Of a stretch of 64,000 nucleotides of DNA, positions 1-8,946 are shown in pieces. The stretch comes from Bremerella alba. Lineage in GTDB: Bacteria; Planctomycetota; Planctomycetia; Pirellulales; Pirellulaceae. The stretch's first letter is position 1, and every line of letters begins with the position of its first letter. Location: positions 389,579 to 453,578 of the forward strand of contig NZ_JABRWO010000004.1 in assembly GCF_013618625.1 (NCBI RefSeq), given 5' to 3'. The notes below the pieces were generated by a model. The model worked only from the letters and a program-made list of their open reading frames with translations, made no database searches and had not been told where the DNA came from. Both the position numbers and the translations under genes were made by a program.

Positions 1-630
1 GGACCGCGTAATCTTTATCAAACACGGATCAACAGCGTAAATCGCTACGTTGGTCACGACAACGTACAGGCCGCCGGAGCCCCAACGGTAGGTCGCAGCG
101 GTGGTGGGCTATTCAATCCCCAAGGCCAACTCGTTGGTATCTGCAACGCAGCTGACGACGAGGACAACGAAGGGATTTACGCAGCCATTCCAACCATTTA
201 TACCGTCATGAAACAGGCGAACCTCTCGCATCTGTTCGAGAACAACCAGAATGCAGGCCCAGTCCAACTGGCCTCGGCATCGCAGACGTCGGTAACCGGT
301 CCAGCGCGATCTATTCCGGAAGCTCCGCAAAGCAATTTCCCTTCGAATCCCGCCGCTCGATCGGTGCCTGACATCTCTGCCGCAGCCGCTTCACCTCAAG
401 GTGGCGTCGAGTCGATGCAAGGCCTGAGCGAAGTTGAACAAGAGATGTTGCGCTATCTGCGTGGACAGAAGGATGGAGCTGAGGTTACCGTCGTCCTTCG
501 CTCGAAAGACAATCCAACCGCCCAGCCGGCGGTATTCACCTTGCCTGGCAGTCCTTCGCCGGAATTTATGCGTCAAGCATCTCAAAACTCTGGGCGTCCT
601 GGGCCCATTATGCGTGGACAAAGCCGCTAA
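1..630 (+). CDS. Trypsin-like serine protease, C-terminal part (5' end outside window)
   Basis: The reading frame is open from base 1 and ends at 630, so about 209 C-terminal residues are visible. The segment GRSGGGLF at visible residues 31-38 matches the GxSGG nucleophile motif of the trypsin/HtrA clan, with Ser33 the expected catalytic serine. It is followed by a beta-strand region ending GIYAAIPTIY, as in this fold. The catalytic His and Asp must lie upstream of the window. The last 130 residues are a Pro/Ser/Ala-rich tail with no recognised domain. The protein is probably exported or membrane-attached, but the N-terminus cannot be seen. The fold and the serine are well supported; the substrate is unknown. 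Confidence 0.75.
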   Translation, partial: GPRNLYQTRINSVNRYVGHDNVQAAGAPTVGRSGGGLFNPQGQLVGICNAADDEDNEGIYAAIPTIYTVMKQANLSHLFENNQNAGPVQLASASQTSVTGPARSIPEAPQSNFPSNPAARSVPDISAAAASPQGGVESMQGLSEVEQEMLRYLRGQKDGAEVTVVLRSKDNPTAQPAVFTLPGSPSPEFMRQASQNSGRPGPIMRGQSR

Positions 631-818
631 TTGAACGCTGCATGCAGAGTCTCTCTTGTAGCAGTTAAAACGAATATTCAGATCGAAAGCACGGCAAATT
701 AATAATTGCGGCAGCATTCGGCAAGCCATCGGCAACTATGCCTAGATGAATCGTATGCTTTAGGCGTGGGGTGGTATGCCTCCGTTGCGTCGGCATAGGT
801 TTCATTTGTGGATAAGCC

Positions 819-1481
819 GTGTTTATCTTCTTGTTGTTCGCCATAATCAATCTGACAATCGGCTTTGGAGCTGCAATCTTATTGGGCTACGGACCGCAGC
901 CTTGGTACGCATTGTTTCTGCCCTCCGATAGAGATTGCCGCGTCCAGATCGACGCGATCGACTCAAAAGAAGAGGAAACCAAGAAACCGCAACCCATTGC
1001 GAAACCTGAAGAGCCGGCGGCCTCTCCAAAAACCGCTGAGCCAGAACCCAACATTGTGAATCAGCCGTTTCCGGAAATCAACGAACCGGAAGATATGCCG
1101 ATCGTCCCGCAGCCGGTGGCCGAAGAAAAGCCTGGGGTGAATGAAGAAGAAGAGTCGGTCGAGCCCGTTGCTGAGCAAGCACCAACAGAACCTTCCAGCG
1201 AAATCCCTTCCGAATCGGACGAAGATAACGAGCTTGAGAAGTACTTAGCCGGTCACAAGAAGGAGCCGGAAGAGAACACCAAAGCAGACCCTGAGGTCGA
1301 GGAGACTTCTGAGATCGCTTCTACCGACGACATCGAATCAATGTTCGCGGCTTCGCAAGAATCCGAAGACGAGGAAAAGACCTCGGTAAACGCGACTACC
1401 CAAGAGGATGTAGAAGAGAGCGACGAGTTGGACGATAAACCGCTCGACCAAGATGACATCGCCGCTTTGTTTAACAGCTAG
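819..1481 (+). CDS. Acidic membrane-anchored protein with FliM-like C-terminal motif
   Basis: The 220-residue protein starts at a GTG codon. One hydrophobic segment spans residues 1-25, followed by about 170 residues dominated by Glu, Asp, Pro and Ser and probably disordered. Two short sequences recur near the C-terminus: TDDIESMF at about residue 170 and DQDDIAALF at the very end. Both resemble the LSQDEIDALL peptide at the N-terminus of FliM, which binds CheY. Family knowledge therefore suggests a docking peptide for a response regulator, but this is inference. The gene is convergent with the helicase, 16 bp away. No enzymatic domain is recognised. Confidence 0.55.
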   Translation: MFIFLLFAIINLTIGFGAAILLGYGPQPWYALFLPSDRDCRVQIDAIDSKEEETKKPQPIAKPEEPAASPKTAEPEPNIVNQPFPEINEPEDMPIVPQPVAEEKPGVNEEEESVEPVAEQAPTEPSSEIPSESDEDNELEKYLAGHKKEPEENTKADPEVEETSEIASTDDIESMFAASQESEDEEKTSVNATTQEDVEESDELDDKPLDQDDIAALFNS

Positions 1482-1497
1482 AACCACCCACATCTTC

Positions 1498-4400
1498 TTA
1501 GCGGAAGATTTCCTTTTCGTGGAAATCTCCTTCCGGGCTCATTCCCTTCTTAAGCGCTTCACGCATCAGGTCTTCTCCCTCACCACGCAGGGCAAACACC
1601 GGAAAGCCAGGGCTGACGTACTGGTTCCAATAGCGTTCGTAGACCTCGACCGACTCTTTGTTCTTCGCTAGCAAGCTGGGCACCGCGTGCACCGTCACCG
1701 TCTTGTCTTCACTCTTCTCGAAGTACTGTCCAAGCACACTTGGCAACATGCGCGACAGCCAATTGGTTCGCACGAACTTAAGCTTGCGAGGAATGATGTA
1801 GCGAGGACGATTTAGCGGTCCCAATGCTTCGTGCAGAGCCTTAACGAAAAGACGGCTATCGGCGTCGCTGGCATCTTCGAGCAAAACACGCACGTACCCG
1901 CCGGCCCGAGACTTCGCCACGACTTCCGGTGGCGACTTTATTACATTCAACTCCACCATCGTACGTGCGATCGCTTCACCAATCGCCTGGACGAGCGACT
2001 CACTCGACCATGGTTCTTTAGTCCCAGCAAACGGCGGAAAGCCACCGGTCTCGCGTGCGGAACCCTTGATCCGCATTTCCAGCGTGTGATTCGGGCTTCC
2101 TTCGTAAGGAGTCCCAATCTGCCATAGATCGCGGGTCTCGCTGCGTAGCGTGACACGCGAAAGCATATCGCGATTCAAATCTCGGACCGAACCCTCCAAA
2201 AGCTCGGGACGCAAATCGGTCAGTGCAGGGTGGACGTGTCCCACGCCTTTTTCAATCACCGCATCGTCCGTCACGCCGAAGATATTCAGATGCTTTTTGA
2301 TAAAACGGGCATAATCATCCAACCCCTTGCTGAATTCCGGTGCAAGGCAAACCACATCCCAGTTGTTGGCCAGTTTCTCTGGTACCTGGGGGTCGAGCCG
2401 AAACGATCGCCCGCGAAGCTGCCGCACCGTCATGCTCGTGGTAACGGTTGTCAGGTCAATCAAAACATTGATCTTGTTTGCGTCCCAGCCTTCTCCCAAC
2501 AGCCCTCGCGTGCCAACCAGGCACTTCGTCAGACCACGTTGAAACAAGTCGGTAATCATCTCGACATACACACGAGGACACCAATCGCGACCGCTGCCCG
2601 AGACAACGTGAAATCCGACTTCGGCATTGAACGTTAGCGTCGCATCGTAGCCGGCATCGGACAGCCACTCTTTGGCCGCGGCCTCGAACTTTTCAGACAG
2701 ATCGTCATCTATCAGAACACTCGATCCTGTTACCAATATCGGATCGAGTTCATCTAATTTCGGATCGTTGACCAATACCCGAAATGCCGCGATTGCCCCA
2801 CCAGCTTCACTGCTGAGCAGATGCTCGACTTCGGATATCGTGGCTGAGGTCTTCTCGAAGTCGGTCACCACGACCGCGCGGATGGCATCCCCCAGAGCCG
2901 CCATTTCGGCCATGAGGATCGGCTGCAAGGCCTTCGCCTTTTCGCTCGAATAGGCAAGCACGCGTCCCACCGGCGAGGCACATGCCTGGCAACCTGTTTC
3001 GGTGATCTGTACGCCCAACATCCGCAGGCCAGTGATCACTTTCTCGGCCAAAGCGCGATCCTCGGCATTGGCCGAACGTCGCAGACCGTGGCGTACGTAC
3101 CGATCGAGTACCGGAATGATGACCGGGATCTGTGGAACTTCGTCGATAGGGACTTCCAGCACAACCGGCGGCACTTCCGTGGGCAATTCCACCTGACGCG
3201 TCTGCAGAAACACACGAGCCGCGTCCGCAAAATCGGGGTCGCGACGATGAAAGGAAGACCATGTTTTAAACGTGCTCGTCGCGTGCCTGCGTGTTTCTAG
3301 CGTTTGCACCAACCATGGGACTAACGCCTTCACACGGGGAGCTTCGTCGCGGGTCGCTGATTCTACCGGTGGAACTGGCACCGGAGGCGCTGCCGGTTCA
3401 ACTTCGCCTTCCGGAATTAGATCTGCGAAAGGGTCTTCTTCTGCCTCGTAGACCGCATCGGTTCCACCCATGTGGTGCAATTGCAGTTCGTCTGCTTCTG
3501 TCTCATCCAATTCTTGTTCTTCCACGGGGAGAACTTCCGAGACAGGTTCTTCGTGTCCGTTGTCCGCAGGCTTGGTGGTTACCTCCTGTAGGATCTCTTC
3601 TAAATGATCGTCGGCCTGGGCGACAAAGCGCAGTTCGGCCTCAGATGGACGGACGAAGTAAACCAGGTCCTGATACGGTGCGAGAAAGCCATCGCGAACA
3701 ACCGCCGGAACGGGAACATCGTGATCGATTGGCCCGAGGAACTCTTGGTAACGCTCGAAGTCGGCAGGGATCTTTCCATCGCCGTCCGGGGGTGTCGCCG
3801 TGAGACCCACTACGATTGGATCGTCGAGGTAGTGCATCGCGTCGGAAAGTACCCGTCCCCAATGTCCCACTAAGTGATGACATTCGTCCAGGATCAGCAT
3901 GCCCACCCCTTCGTCGCGGAGTCGCTGCCAGGTTCTTAAGCACGACTGATGGAGCATCTCGAACGATTCGCCGGCCAGGCCTGCTTCGTCACGAACGCTT
4001 TTACGATAGGCGGACAGCCGCTGGTCATAGTAGTCGCGATTGTGTTTCTTCAGATCGCGAATCCAAACCTTTGCCTCGGCTGGATCTTGGGCCTGTCCTT
4101 TCGAGATCAGGCGATCTTCCCACAGCGACATGGCCGCGTGATCGAGCCCCTCGTCACCACGCCGTGGCAGCGTGACGGCCTGATAGGTAAGCGAGGTCAG
4201 CAGTTTCGGCTCGTCCGGGGAGGTGCTGACCAGCATCGACATAGGTCGATCGGTCTCGAATAGATCGGTCCTGGCCGCCCACTGCGATTGAATGGCCGAG
4301 TTCGGACTCAACACCAAAGCAGGCCGCTTGATCAGCTCAGCCCAAAGATAGAGCCCGACGACCGTCTTTCCCGACCCCGGCGGGGCGACAATGTGCAGTT

Positions 4401-4509
4401 GCCGCTCCCCCCGCGATAGCTGCTCTTTGGCGACATCGCGGACCTGAACTTGCGAGGGGCGCAACTGGCCGCGGAATTTAATCGTCGGGAATGAATCGCT
4501 CGGCGTCAT
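1498..4509 (-). CDS. DEAD/DEAH-box (SF2) helicase family protein
   Basis: This 1003-residue protein has the RecA-like motor of superfamily 2. Walker A (APPGSGKT) lies at residues 42-49, the DECH box at 208-211 with the context LILDECHHL, and motif III-like TATP at 237-240. The second RecA domain, near residues 640-700, contains GEGWDANKINVLID and RQLRGRSFR (motifs V and VI). Between the motor halves is a long insertion (about 300-380) that is very acidic and Pro-rich and probably disordered. The C-terminal 250 residues match nothing I recognise. The layout resembles the restriction-type or XPB-like DEAD helicases that act on DNA, but no nuclease or methylase partner is adjacent, so the role is open. 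Confidence 0.8.
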   Translation of the reverse strand: MTPSDSFPTIKFRGQLRPSQVQVRDVAKEQLSRGERQLHIVAPPGSGKTVVGLYLWAELIKRPALVLSPNSAIQSQWAARTDLFETDRPMSMLVSTSPDEPKLLTSLTYQAVTLPRRGDEGLDHAAMSLWEDRLISKGQAQDPAEAKVWIRDLKKHNRDYYDQRLSAYRKSVRDEAGLAGESFEMLHQSCLRTWQRLRDEGVGMLILDECHHLVGHWGRVLSDAMHYLDDPIVVGLTATPPDGDGKIPADFERYQEFLGPIDHDVPVPAVVRDGFLAPYQDLVYFVRPSEAELRFVAQADDHLEEILQEVTTKPADNGHEEPVSEVLPVEEQELDETEADELQLHHMGGTDAVYEAEEDPFADLIPEGEVEPAAPPVPVPPVESATRDEAPRVKALVPWLVQTLETRRHATSTFKTWSSFHRRDPDFADAARVFLQTRQVELPTEVPPVVLEVPIDEVPQIPVIIPVLDRYVRHGLRRSANAEDRALAEKVITGLRMLGVQITETGCQACASPVGRVLAYSSEKAKALQPILMAEMAALGDAIRAVVVTDFEKTSATISEVEHLLSSEAGGAIAAFRVLVNDPKLDELDPILVTGSSVLIDDDLSEKFEAAAKEWLSDAGYDATLTFNAEVGFHVVSGSGRDWCPRVYVEMITDLFQRGLTKCLVGTRGLLGEGWDANKINVLIDLTTVTTSMTVRQLRGRSFRLDPQVPEKLANNWDVVCLAPEFSKGLDDYARFIKKHLNIFGVTDDAVIEKGVGHVHPALTDLRPELLEGSVRDLNRDMLSRVTLRSETRDLWQIGTPYEGSPNHTLEMRIKGSARETGGFPPFAGTKEPWSSESLVQAIGEAIARTMVELNVIKSPPEVVAKSRAGGYVRVLLEDASDADSRLFVKALHEALGPLNRPRYIIPRKLKFVRTNWLSRMLPSVLGQYFEKSEDKTVTVHAVPSLLAKNKESVEVYERYWNQYVSPGFPVFALRGEGEDLMREALKKGMSPEGDFHEKEIFR

Positions 4510-4635
4510 ATCGCTTCCAGCCCAAGATGAGAAACACAGGTGACTCGGCTATTCTCATTGCTTTGGCTGAGATGTTGAAGAGGGCTCCGGCAATTGTTCC
4601 TTCAATTGAGTATGAATCGAATGCCGCGAGACGTG

Positions 4636-5349
4636 CTAACTACCATCAATTGACATCATCCCTTGTACTTGCTGCTTGCTTCCTTCCGGGAAGAAATGGA
4701 CCGATCCGTCGGCCATCGCGGCTTGAATTCCGCCGAAGTATTGATCGTCGAAATTCTTCGATGTCAGTGCCTGGGGCGAGATATCGACAGGTTTGTTCCA
4801 CGGAACCGGGGTGGTCGTGTCTTCGACTACCATAATGACATTCGAAGTCCCGACAACGATCTCTGAAAACGGTTTCGACTGATCGGTTCCCAATACGGTC
4901 TTAGGCCCCGATATAGCGACGTAAGTTGTTCGCTCCTCCAGGTCATTGGCCCCCAAGGCCGGGCTGACATAGGCCCCCGGCATGGTCCCACAGGCCTGCA
5001 TATTGGCCGGGCTATCCCATGGCTGCGAGAAGTCGTACTGATCGTAAATATAATGGGATTCCGTAAACGGCAGAATCAATACCCGCCACGAGTGCATCGG
5101 CTTACCATCTTCATCCGGAATATAAGCCGGCGGGAACGTACCGTACGTATCGTGATAGTTGTGCAGAGCGAGGGCTATTTGCTTCAGGTTATTTCTGGAC
5201 TGCATCCGCTGAGCCGCCATGCGAGCCTGACTGACTGCCGGCAACAGAATCGCTACCGCGAGGCCTGTGCACATAAGCCCCATCACCACCACAATAACCA
5301 GCACGACAATGATGATCACTTTGGCATTGCCACGACGAAACGAATGCAT
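4636..5349 (-). CDS. DUF1559-type protein, tandem copy 1 (last in operon)
   Basis: The 237-residue protein has a transmembrane helix at about residues 12-36, then the DUF1559 signature [20 protein letters not shown] and later SWRVLILPF. It ends with a DGSVHFF motif, the H-x-DG hallmark of the family. Unlike typical DUF1559 proteins, the helix is not preceded by GFTLVELL, so prepilin-peptidase processing is unlikely. It is the last gene of a four-gene tandem run transcribed leftwards, 33 bp from the next copy. Function in planctomycetes is not established; a secreted or surface pseudopilin-like role is assumed for the family. Confidence 0.75.
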   Translation of the reverse strand: MHSFRRGNAKVIIIVVLVIVVVMGLMCTGLAVAILLPAVSQARMAAQRMQSRNNLKQIALALHNYHDTYGTFPPAYIPDEDGKPMHSWRVLILPFTESHYIYDQYDFSQPWDSPANMQACGTMPGAYVSPALGANDLEERTTYVAISGPKTVLGTDQSKPFSEIVVGTSNVIMVVEDTTTPVPWNKPVDISPQALTSKNFDDQYFGGIQAAMADGSVHFFPEGSKQQVQGMMSIDGS

Positions 5350-5382
5350 GATGGAATTCCTGAGAGAGAAAAGATGCGGGAG

Positions 5383-6165
5383 TTAGCGTTTGCCCGGATC
5401 CTCGGCGGCGGCGACTTCCTCGCAGAGAAGCTCGTTCCGGAATTGCGATTGATTCTTAGCATCAAGCACACGCACCGAACCGTCACCCAACAACACCGGG
5501 CATTTCGAATCGCCATTCTGGTCGATTGGGGGCTGAGCAATCAACTCAAAAGGGCTAATATCTTCCGGTTTCGTCCATATCACAGGCCTACCGACATGCT
5601 CGACGACAAGGGACGCTTCGCCCAGCAAGCACGGGACCTCATCCAGGATGCCACCCTTGTGAGCGAGCATTAGCGTCCGCTGTTCAGCGGGATCGACAAC
5701 CGCCAAATACGTGGTCACACCTAGCTGCGCGGACGGACCAAGAAATGGGCTTTCCAGCGGATACGGAACCTGCTCAGCCAAGGGCCCGTTTGTCTTGCTA
5801 TCCCACGGCTGCGAAAGATCGAACTGGTCGTAAAGGTTCTTTTGCTCGATAAACGGCAAGATGAGTACCCGCCATGAATAGAGCGGCTGACCGTCGGCAT
5901 CGGTCACCACAGCTGGAGGCAGGCAGTCGTACGTATCATGATATGATTGAAGCGCGTAGCCGATATTATTCATCTGGTTCATCGACTGATCGATCCGCGA
6001 ATTAATGCGAGGCTGTGAGGTGATTGGTGGAAGCAACAGGCCTAGTAGGACCGCGATGATAAAAATAATCACCAATACTTCGGTAACCGTCAGCTTCCAC
6101 CATTGCTTGGACTCCGGCTCTTTAACAAAGGCCTGAGGACTATCGAACGGACTGGGCTCGGTCAT
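5383..6165 (-). CDS. DUF1559-type protein, tandem copy 2
   Basis: The 260-residue protein has a cytoplasmic N-terminus of about 22 residues, a transmembrane helix at roughly 27-46 (EVLVIIFIIAVLLGLLLPP), then SYHDTYDCLPPA and [12 protein letters not shown] as in copies 1 and 3. The helix is recognisably derived from a prepilin helix but lacks the Gly-Phe-Thr cleavage site. The C-terminal part is degenerate, with DGSVRVLD in place of the H-x-DG motif. Its start codon lies 2 bp after the stop of copy 3, which implies translational coupling. It is a diverged paralogue; the function is unknown. Confidence 0.7.
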   Translation of the reverse strand: MTEPSPFDSPQAFVKEPESKQWWKLTVTEVLVIIFIIAVLLGLLLPPITSQPRINSRIDQSMNQMNNIGYALQSYHDTYDCLPPAVVTDADGQPLYSWRVLILPFIEQKNLYDQFDLSQPWDSKTNGPLAEQVPYPLESPFLGPSAQLGVTTYLAVVDPAEQRTLMLAHKGGILDEVPCLLGEASLVVEHVGRPVIWTKPEDISPFELIAQPPIDQNGDSKCPVLLGDGSVRVLDAKNQSQFRNELLCEEVAAAEDPGKR

Positions 6166-6167
6166 GG

Positions 6168-6911
6168 CTATTGCTCTCCCACTCGCTCATCTTCGCAGTA
6201 GATCAGCCCGACCAACTCGCTACGGTTCTGCTCGCCAATGAATCGGACTCTGCCGTCCCCATTGAGAATCAGAATTCCGTGCATTTCGTTTTCACCAATC
6301 GGAGTCAGGGCCAGCAGGTCCAGCGGGGCAATGTCTTCCGGCTTGGTCCATTCGACCAGGCGGCTTGGATCGCCGATGGCCATAACGCTATTGCTCAGAC
6401 CATCTGAGACATCCTTAAAAGGCCGTCCCTCTGTGGGACGAAGCACAGTTCTCTGCTCGTGCGTATCGACAACCGCGCGATAAGGCGTCTTTCCTTCTTC
6501 TTCGGTAGAACCCGAGGAAAAGGGACTCGCATAGACGGTCGGCATCTTATCGAGCAACGCTCGGTTGTGATCACTCCACCAAGGCTTTTCCAAATCGAAC
6601 TGCTCGTATAACTCTTTCTCTTCCAGGAAGGGGAGCAGGAGCACACGCCAGGAGTAAAGAGGCTCGCCTTCCGCATTCACCACGTAGGCAGGAGGAAGCA
6701 TGTCGTAGGTGTCGTGGTAATTGTGAAGGGCTAATCCAATGCTTTTGAGACGATTCTGGGTAGCGTACCGCCGTGCTACGGTGCGAGACCTGGAAAAGTT
6801 TGGCAAAACCAACATGACAATCAAAAACAATAAGATGGCAACGACACAAAGGGCTGCCATCAGCTTTCCATGACGCGGTAATTTACTTCGCGATAATCGC
6901 ACGATCGGCAT
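6168..6911 (-). CDS. DUF1559-type protein, tandem copy 3
   Basis: The 247-residue protein has a basic N-terminus, a helix at about 20-37 and then [20 protein letters not shown], the DUF1559 core, followed by SWRVLLLPFLEEKELYEQF. The C-terminus ends in a remnant NGDGRVRFI. Spacing to the neighbours is 2-3 bp on both sides, so the four paralogues form one transcription unit. The order of conserved blocks is the same in all copies, which points to tandem duplication followed by divergence. No catalytic residues are visible. Confidence 0.7.
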   Translation of the reverse strand: MPIVRLSRSKLPRHGKLMAALCVVAILLFLIVMLVLPNFSRSRTVARRYATQNRLKSIGLALHNYHDTYDMLPPAYVVNAEGEPLYSWRVLLLPFLEEKELYEQFDLEKPWWSDHNRALLDKMPTVYASPFSSGSTEEEGKTPYRAVVDTHEQRTVLRPTEGRPFKDVSDGLSNSVMAIGDPSRLVEWTKPEDIAPLDLLALTPIGENEMHGILILNGDGRVRFIGEQNRSELVGLIYCEDERVGEQ

Positions 6912-6914
6912 GTT

Positions 6915-7682
6915 CTAATTCTCCGGCACACGGCTATCATCCGCGTAAAGCAGCGGTAGAACCTCTTCTTCGGTTGGGTCTTTGAATTCACGAACGGATC
7001 CGTCCGCAAACCCGATCAAGAAGAACTTACTTGACCACTGGCCATGGTCGAGTGTCTGTAGATACTCGCTAGGTGTGATCTCTTCCGGCTTTGTCCAAAT
7101 CACCGGGTCGGTAAGATCTTCCACGACGATGGCTGTACTACTTAAGCCGTCCTTGAACTTAGCGAACGTTAACTCCTCGCCTTGCTTCGGCCAGGCCGTG
7201 TTCCACTGTGGGTCATCGCTGACGATCGCCTTGTAAGGAGTTTTGCCTTGCTTAGCTGTAGCACGATCATAACGCGAAGCCAATATGTGAGGCATCTGCT
7301 TCACCAACGGAAGATTTTCGGGACTGTCCCAGGGCTTGGTGAGGTCGAACTTCTCGAACAGTTTCTGCTCGTCCAATTGCGGCAATAAGAGAACCCGCCA
7401 GGAGAGAAGCGGGCGGCCATCCTCATCGACAATCGCCACCGGCGGAACGCGATTGTGTGGATCAGCGTTTGCTTTCAACTGATAGACCAAGCCGATGTGC
7501 TTTAAATCGCTAATCACTTCGAAACGGTGTGTTGCTTCTGGATGCTGGCCCATGCCTAGTAAAAACAAGCCAACACAGATCACGGCTATTGCCAGGATGC
7601 CTACGGCCACCCAGAGGATATTCCGTTCCTCACTAGAGTTTGGCTGAGGAATTTGCCCAGAGCGATGTGTCGATTCCATCAT
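6915..7682 (-). CDS. DUF1559-like protein, tandem copy 4 (first in operon, most diverged)
   Basis: The frame is open up to a TTG at 7763, but the first 27 residues of that longer form do not fit the family, so the ATG at 7682 (255 residues) is preferred; neither start has a clear ribosome binding site. A transmembrane helix lies near residues 20-40. The HNYHDTY signature is lost and replaced by a loosely similar stretch, while SWRVLLLPQLDEQKLFEKF and KPWDSPENLPLVKQMP align with the other three copies. It is the promoter-proximal and most diverged copy. Function unknown. Confidence 0.65.
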   Translation of the reverse strand: MMESTHRSGQIPQPNSSEERNILWVAVGILAIAVICVGLFLLGMGQHPEATHRFEVISDLKHIGLVYQLKANADPHNRVPPVAIVDEDGRPLLSWRVLLLPQLDEQKLFEKFDLTKPWDSPENLPLVKQMPHILASRYDRATAKQGKTPYKAIVSDDPQWNTAWPKQGEELTFAKFKDGLSSTAIVVEDLTDPVIWTKPEEITPSEYLQTLDHGQWSSKFFLIGFADGSVREFKDPTEEEVLPLLYADDSRVPEN

Positions 7683-7763
7683 GCAAACAAGCCGCCCAAT
7701 AGAAGAGCAGGGTGGGGGAGATAAGTCTCCCTCGATTGTCCCGGGCTTCTGCGATGCTTGCAA

Positions 7764-8331
7764 TCAATTGGAAGACCTCTTGCCTCCTGGCGAGATGAGC
7801 GGTTTGCATCGGTAGTCCGGCCGCACAATCGCCACACCCGGCCCGACCTGACCGACTGCGATAAGAAATCTAATTAGCAAAGCAGTATCAATCACCCTCA
7901 GCGGCACAGCATTCGATAACTCTAACACCTGGGCAAGGTGGGGATCTTCTCAGGTGGTTAAGGTTTGCGAACATCGTAAGTGAACATGACGCACGTTTTC
8001 GTACGATAGTTCAGTTGAGAGTCCGTCTTTCTTACCAAAGTGGATGGTACGGCAAGAATCCAGGGAACGCTTCTCCTCTGGACCAGGGTTAAGTTCTGAT
8101 GACCCTTTCTTGTACGACCAATAGCTTTTGGTAAGAAAGACGGACTTTCAGCGTTTCTTGGAAGCCGGTTTGAGGAACAGCGACGACTCGCCGCGAATGA
8201 CGAAGTTACGGCTCCGTGATCAAAACTCCTTTGAAATAAGGGGTTACGGAAAACATATCCCTTTGCTTCGGGTCGCGCTATAATGGTGGGAGTGCTTTCA
8301 CTTCCGCTGATTCCTTCCTACCCTCCGCTTC
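7764..8331. other. Intergenic region between divergent genes
   Basis: There is no convincing gene in these 570 bases. The region holds the long inverted repeat at 8014-8152 and a TATAAT hexamer at 8279-8284, 48 bp before the sigma factor gene. No good -35 box accompanies the hexamer. No promoter is obvious for the leftward DUF1559 operon. Confidence 0.6.
8014..8152. repeat. Long inverted repeat, possible MITE or hairpin element
   Basis: The 19-base sequence at 8021-8039 is perfectly complementary to 8127-8145. Pairing extends outward with two wobble pairs to 8014 and 8152, giving arms of about 26 nt. Weaker pairing continues inward (TGGT....CAAGAA on both arms). The element is about 139 bp long and encodes nothing. 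It could be a miniature inverted-repeat transposable element or a large transcribed hairpin; I did not see a convincing target duplication. Confidence 0.55.
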
Positions 8332-8946
8332 ATGGCTGCTTCTGACGTCCCAGAATTAACCGATGGCGAGATCCTCTCGGCCGTATTGGCAGGAGATGCG
8401 GATCGGTATGCCGTCATCGTGAAGCGTTATCGCCGGGCCTTACTGAACCTGGCTTACAGCTACCTGGGAGACTCTCAGTCGGCCGAGGATGCTGTTCAGG
8501 AAGCGTTTCTTAATAGCTTTAAGTGGCTGCACACGTACGACTCGCGGTATAGCTTCCGCACCTGGCTATGGCGAATTCTGTTGAATGTGTGCCACCGAAT
8601 TCGCGAGAAGGGGAAGAAGCTACCGGTCACCTCCACCAAGCTTCAGGCTGGCCAAACCGAGGATTGTCCCTCGCCGTTAGAGAAGGAAGTCCCGTGTCAG
8701 GCCCTCGTTGGCCTGATCGACCGAGAACGCCGCAGCCAGGTGCTGGGGCTGCTCGATAAGCTGACGCCCATTCAAGCTGAAGCGATTCGCCTGCGATTCT
8801 TTGGCGAAATGAAATTTCAGGAAGTTGCCGATGCCCAGGGAATCGGCCTGCCAGCAGCTAAGGCTCGCGTCCGCAACGGATTGTTACAACTAGCGAAATT
8901 GATCCAGAACACTTGCCAAGAGCTTTCCGAGGAACACGTTCGATGA
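8332..8946 (+). CDS. ECF-type RNA polymerase sigma factor
   Basis: The 204-residue protein has the two-domain ECF layout. Region 2 spans about residues 20-95, with SAEDAVQEAFLNSFKWL and RTWLWRILLNVCHR. Region 4 spans about 145-195, with LTPIQAEAIRLRFFGEMKFQ and a helix-turn-helix EVADAQGIGLPAAKARVRNG. It would direct core polymerase to a specific set of promoters. Its stop codon overlaps the start of the next gene in an ATGA, the usual arrangement for a sigma factor and its anti-sigma partner. The ATG at 8332 is the first plausible start. Confidence 0.9.
   Translation: MAASDVPELTDGEILSAVLAGDADRYAVIVKRYRRALLNLAYSYLGDSQSAEDAVQEAFLNSFKWLHTYDSRYSFRTWLWRILLNVCHRIREKGKKLPVTSTKLQAGQTEDCPSPLEKEVPCQALVGLIDRERRSQVLGLLDKLTPIQAEAIRLRFFGEMKFQEVADAQGIGLPAAKARVRNGLLQLAKLIQNTCQELSEEHVR

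Noticed and set aside
6915..7763. Longer start (TTG at 7763) for the first DUF1559-type tandem gene
   Set aside because: The extra 27 residues do not resemble the family and no good ribosome binding site precedes it. The choice of the ATG at 7682 is still uncertain.
8279..8284. TATAAT as a sigma-70 promoter of the ECF sigma gene
   Set aside because: No -35 sequence lies at 16-18 bp; it is mentioned only as part of the intergenic region.
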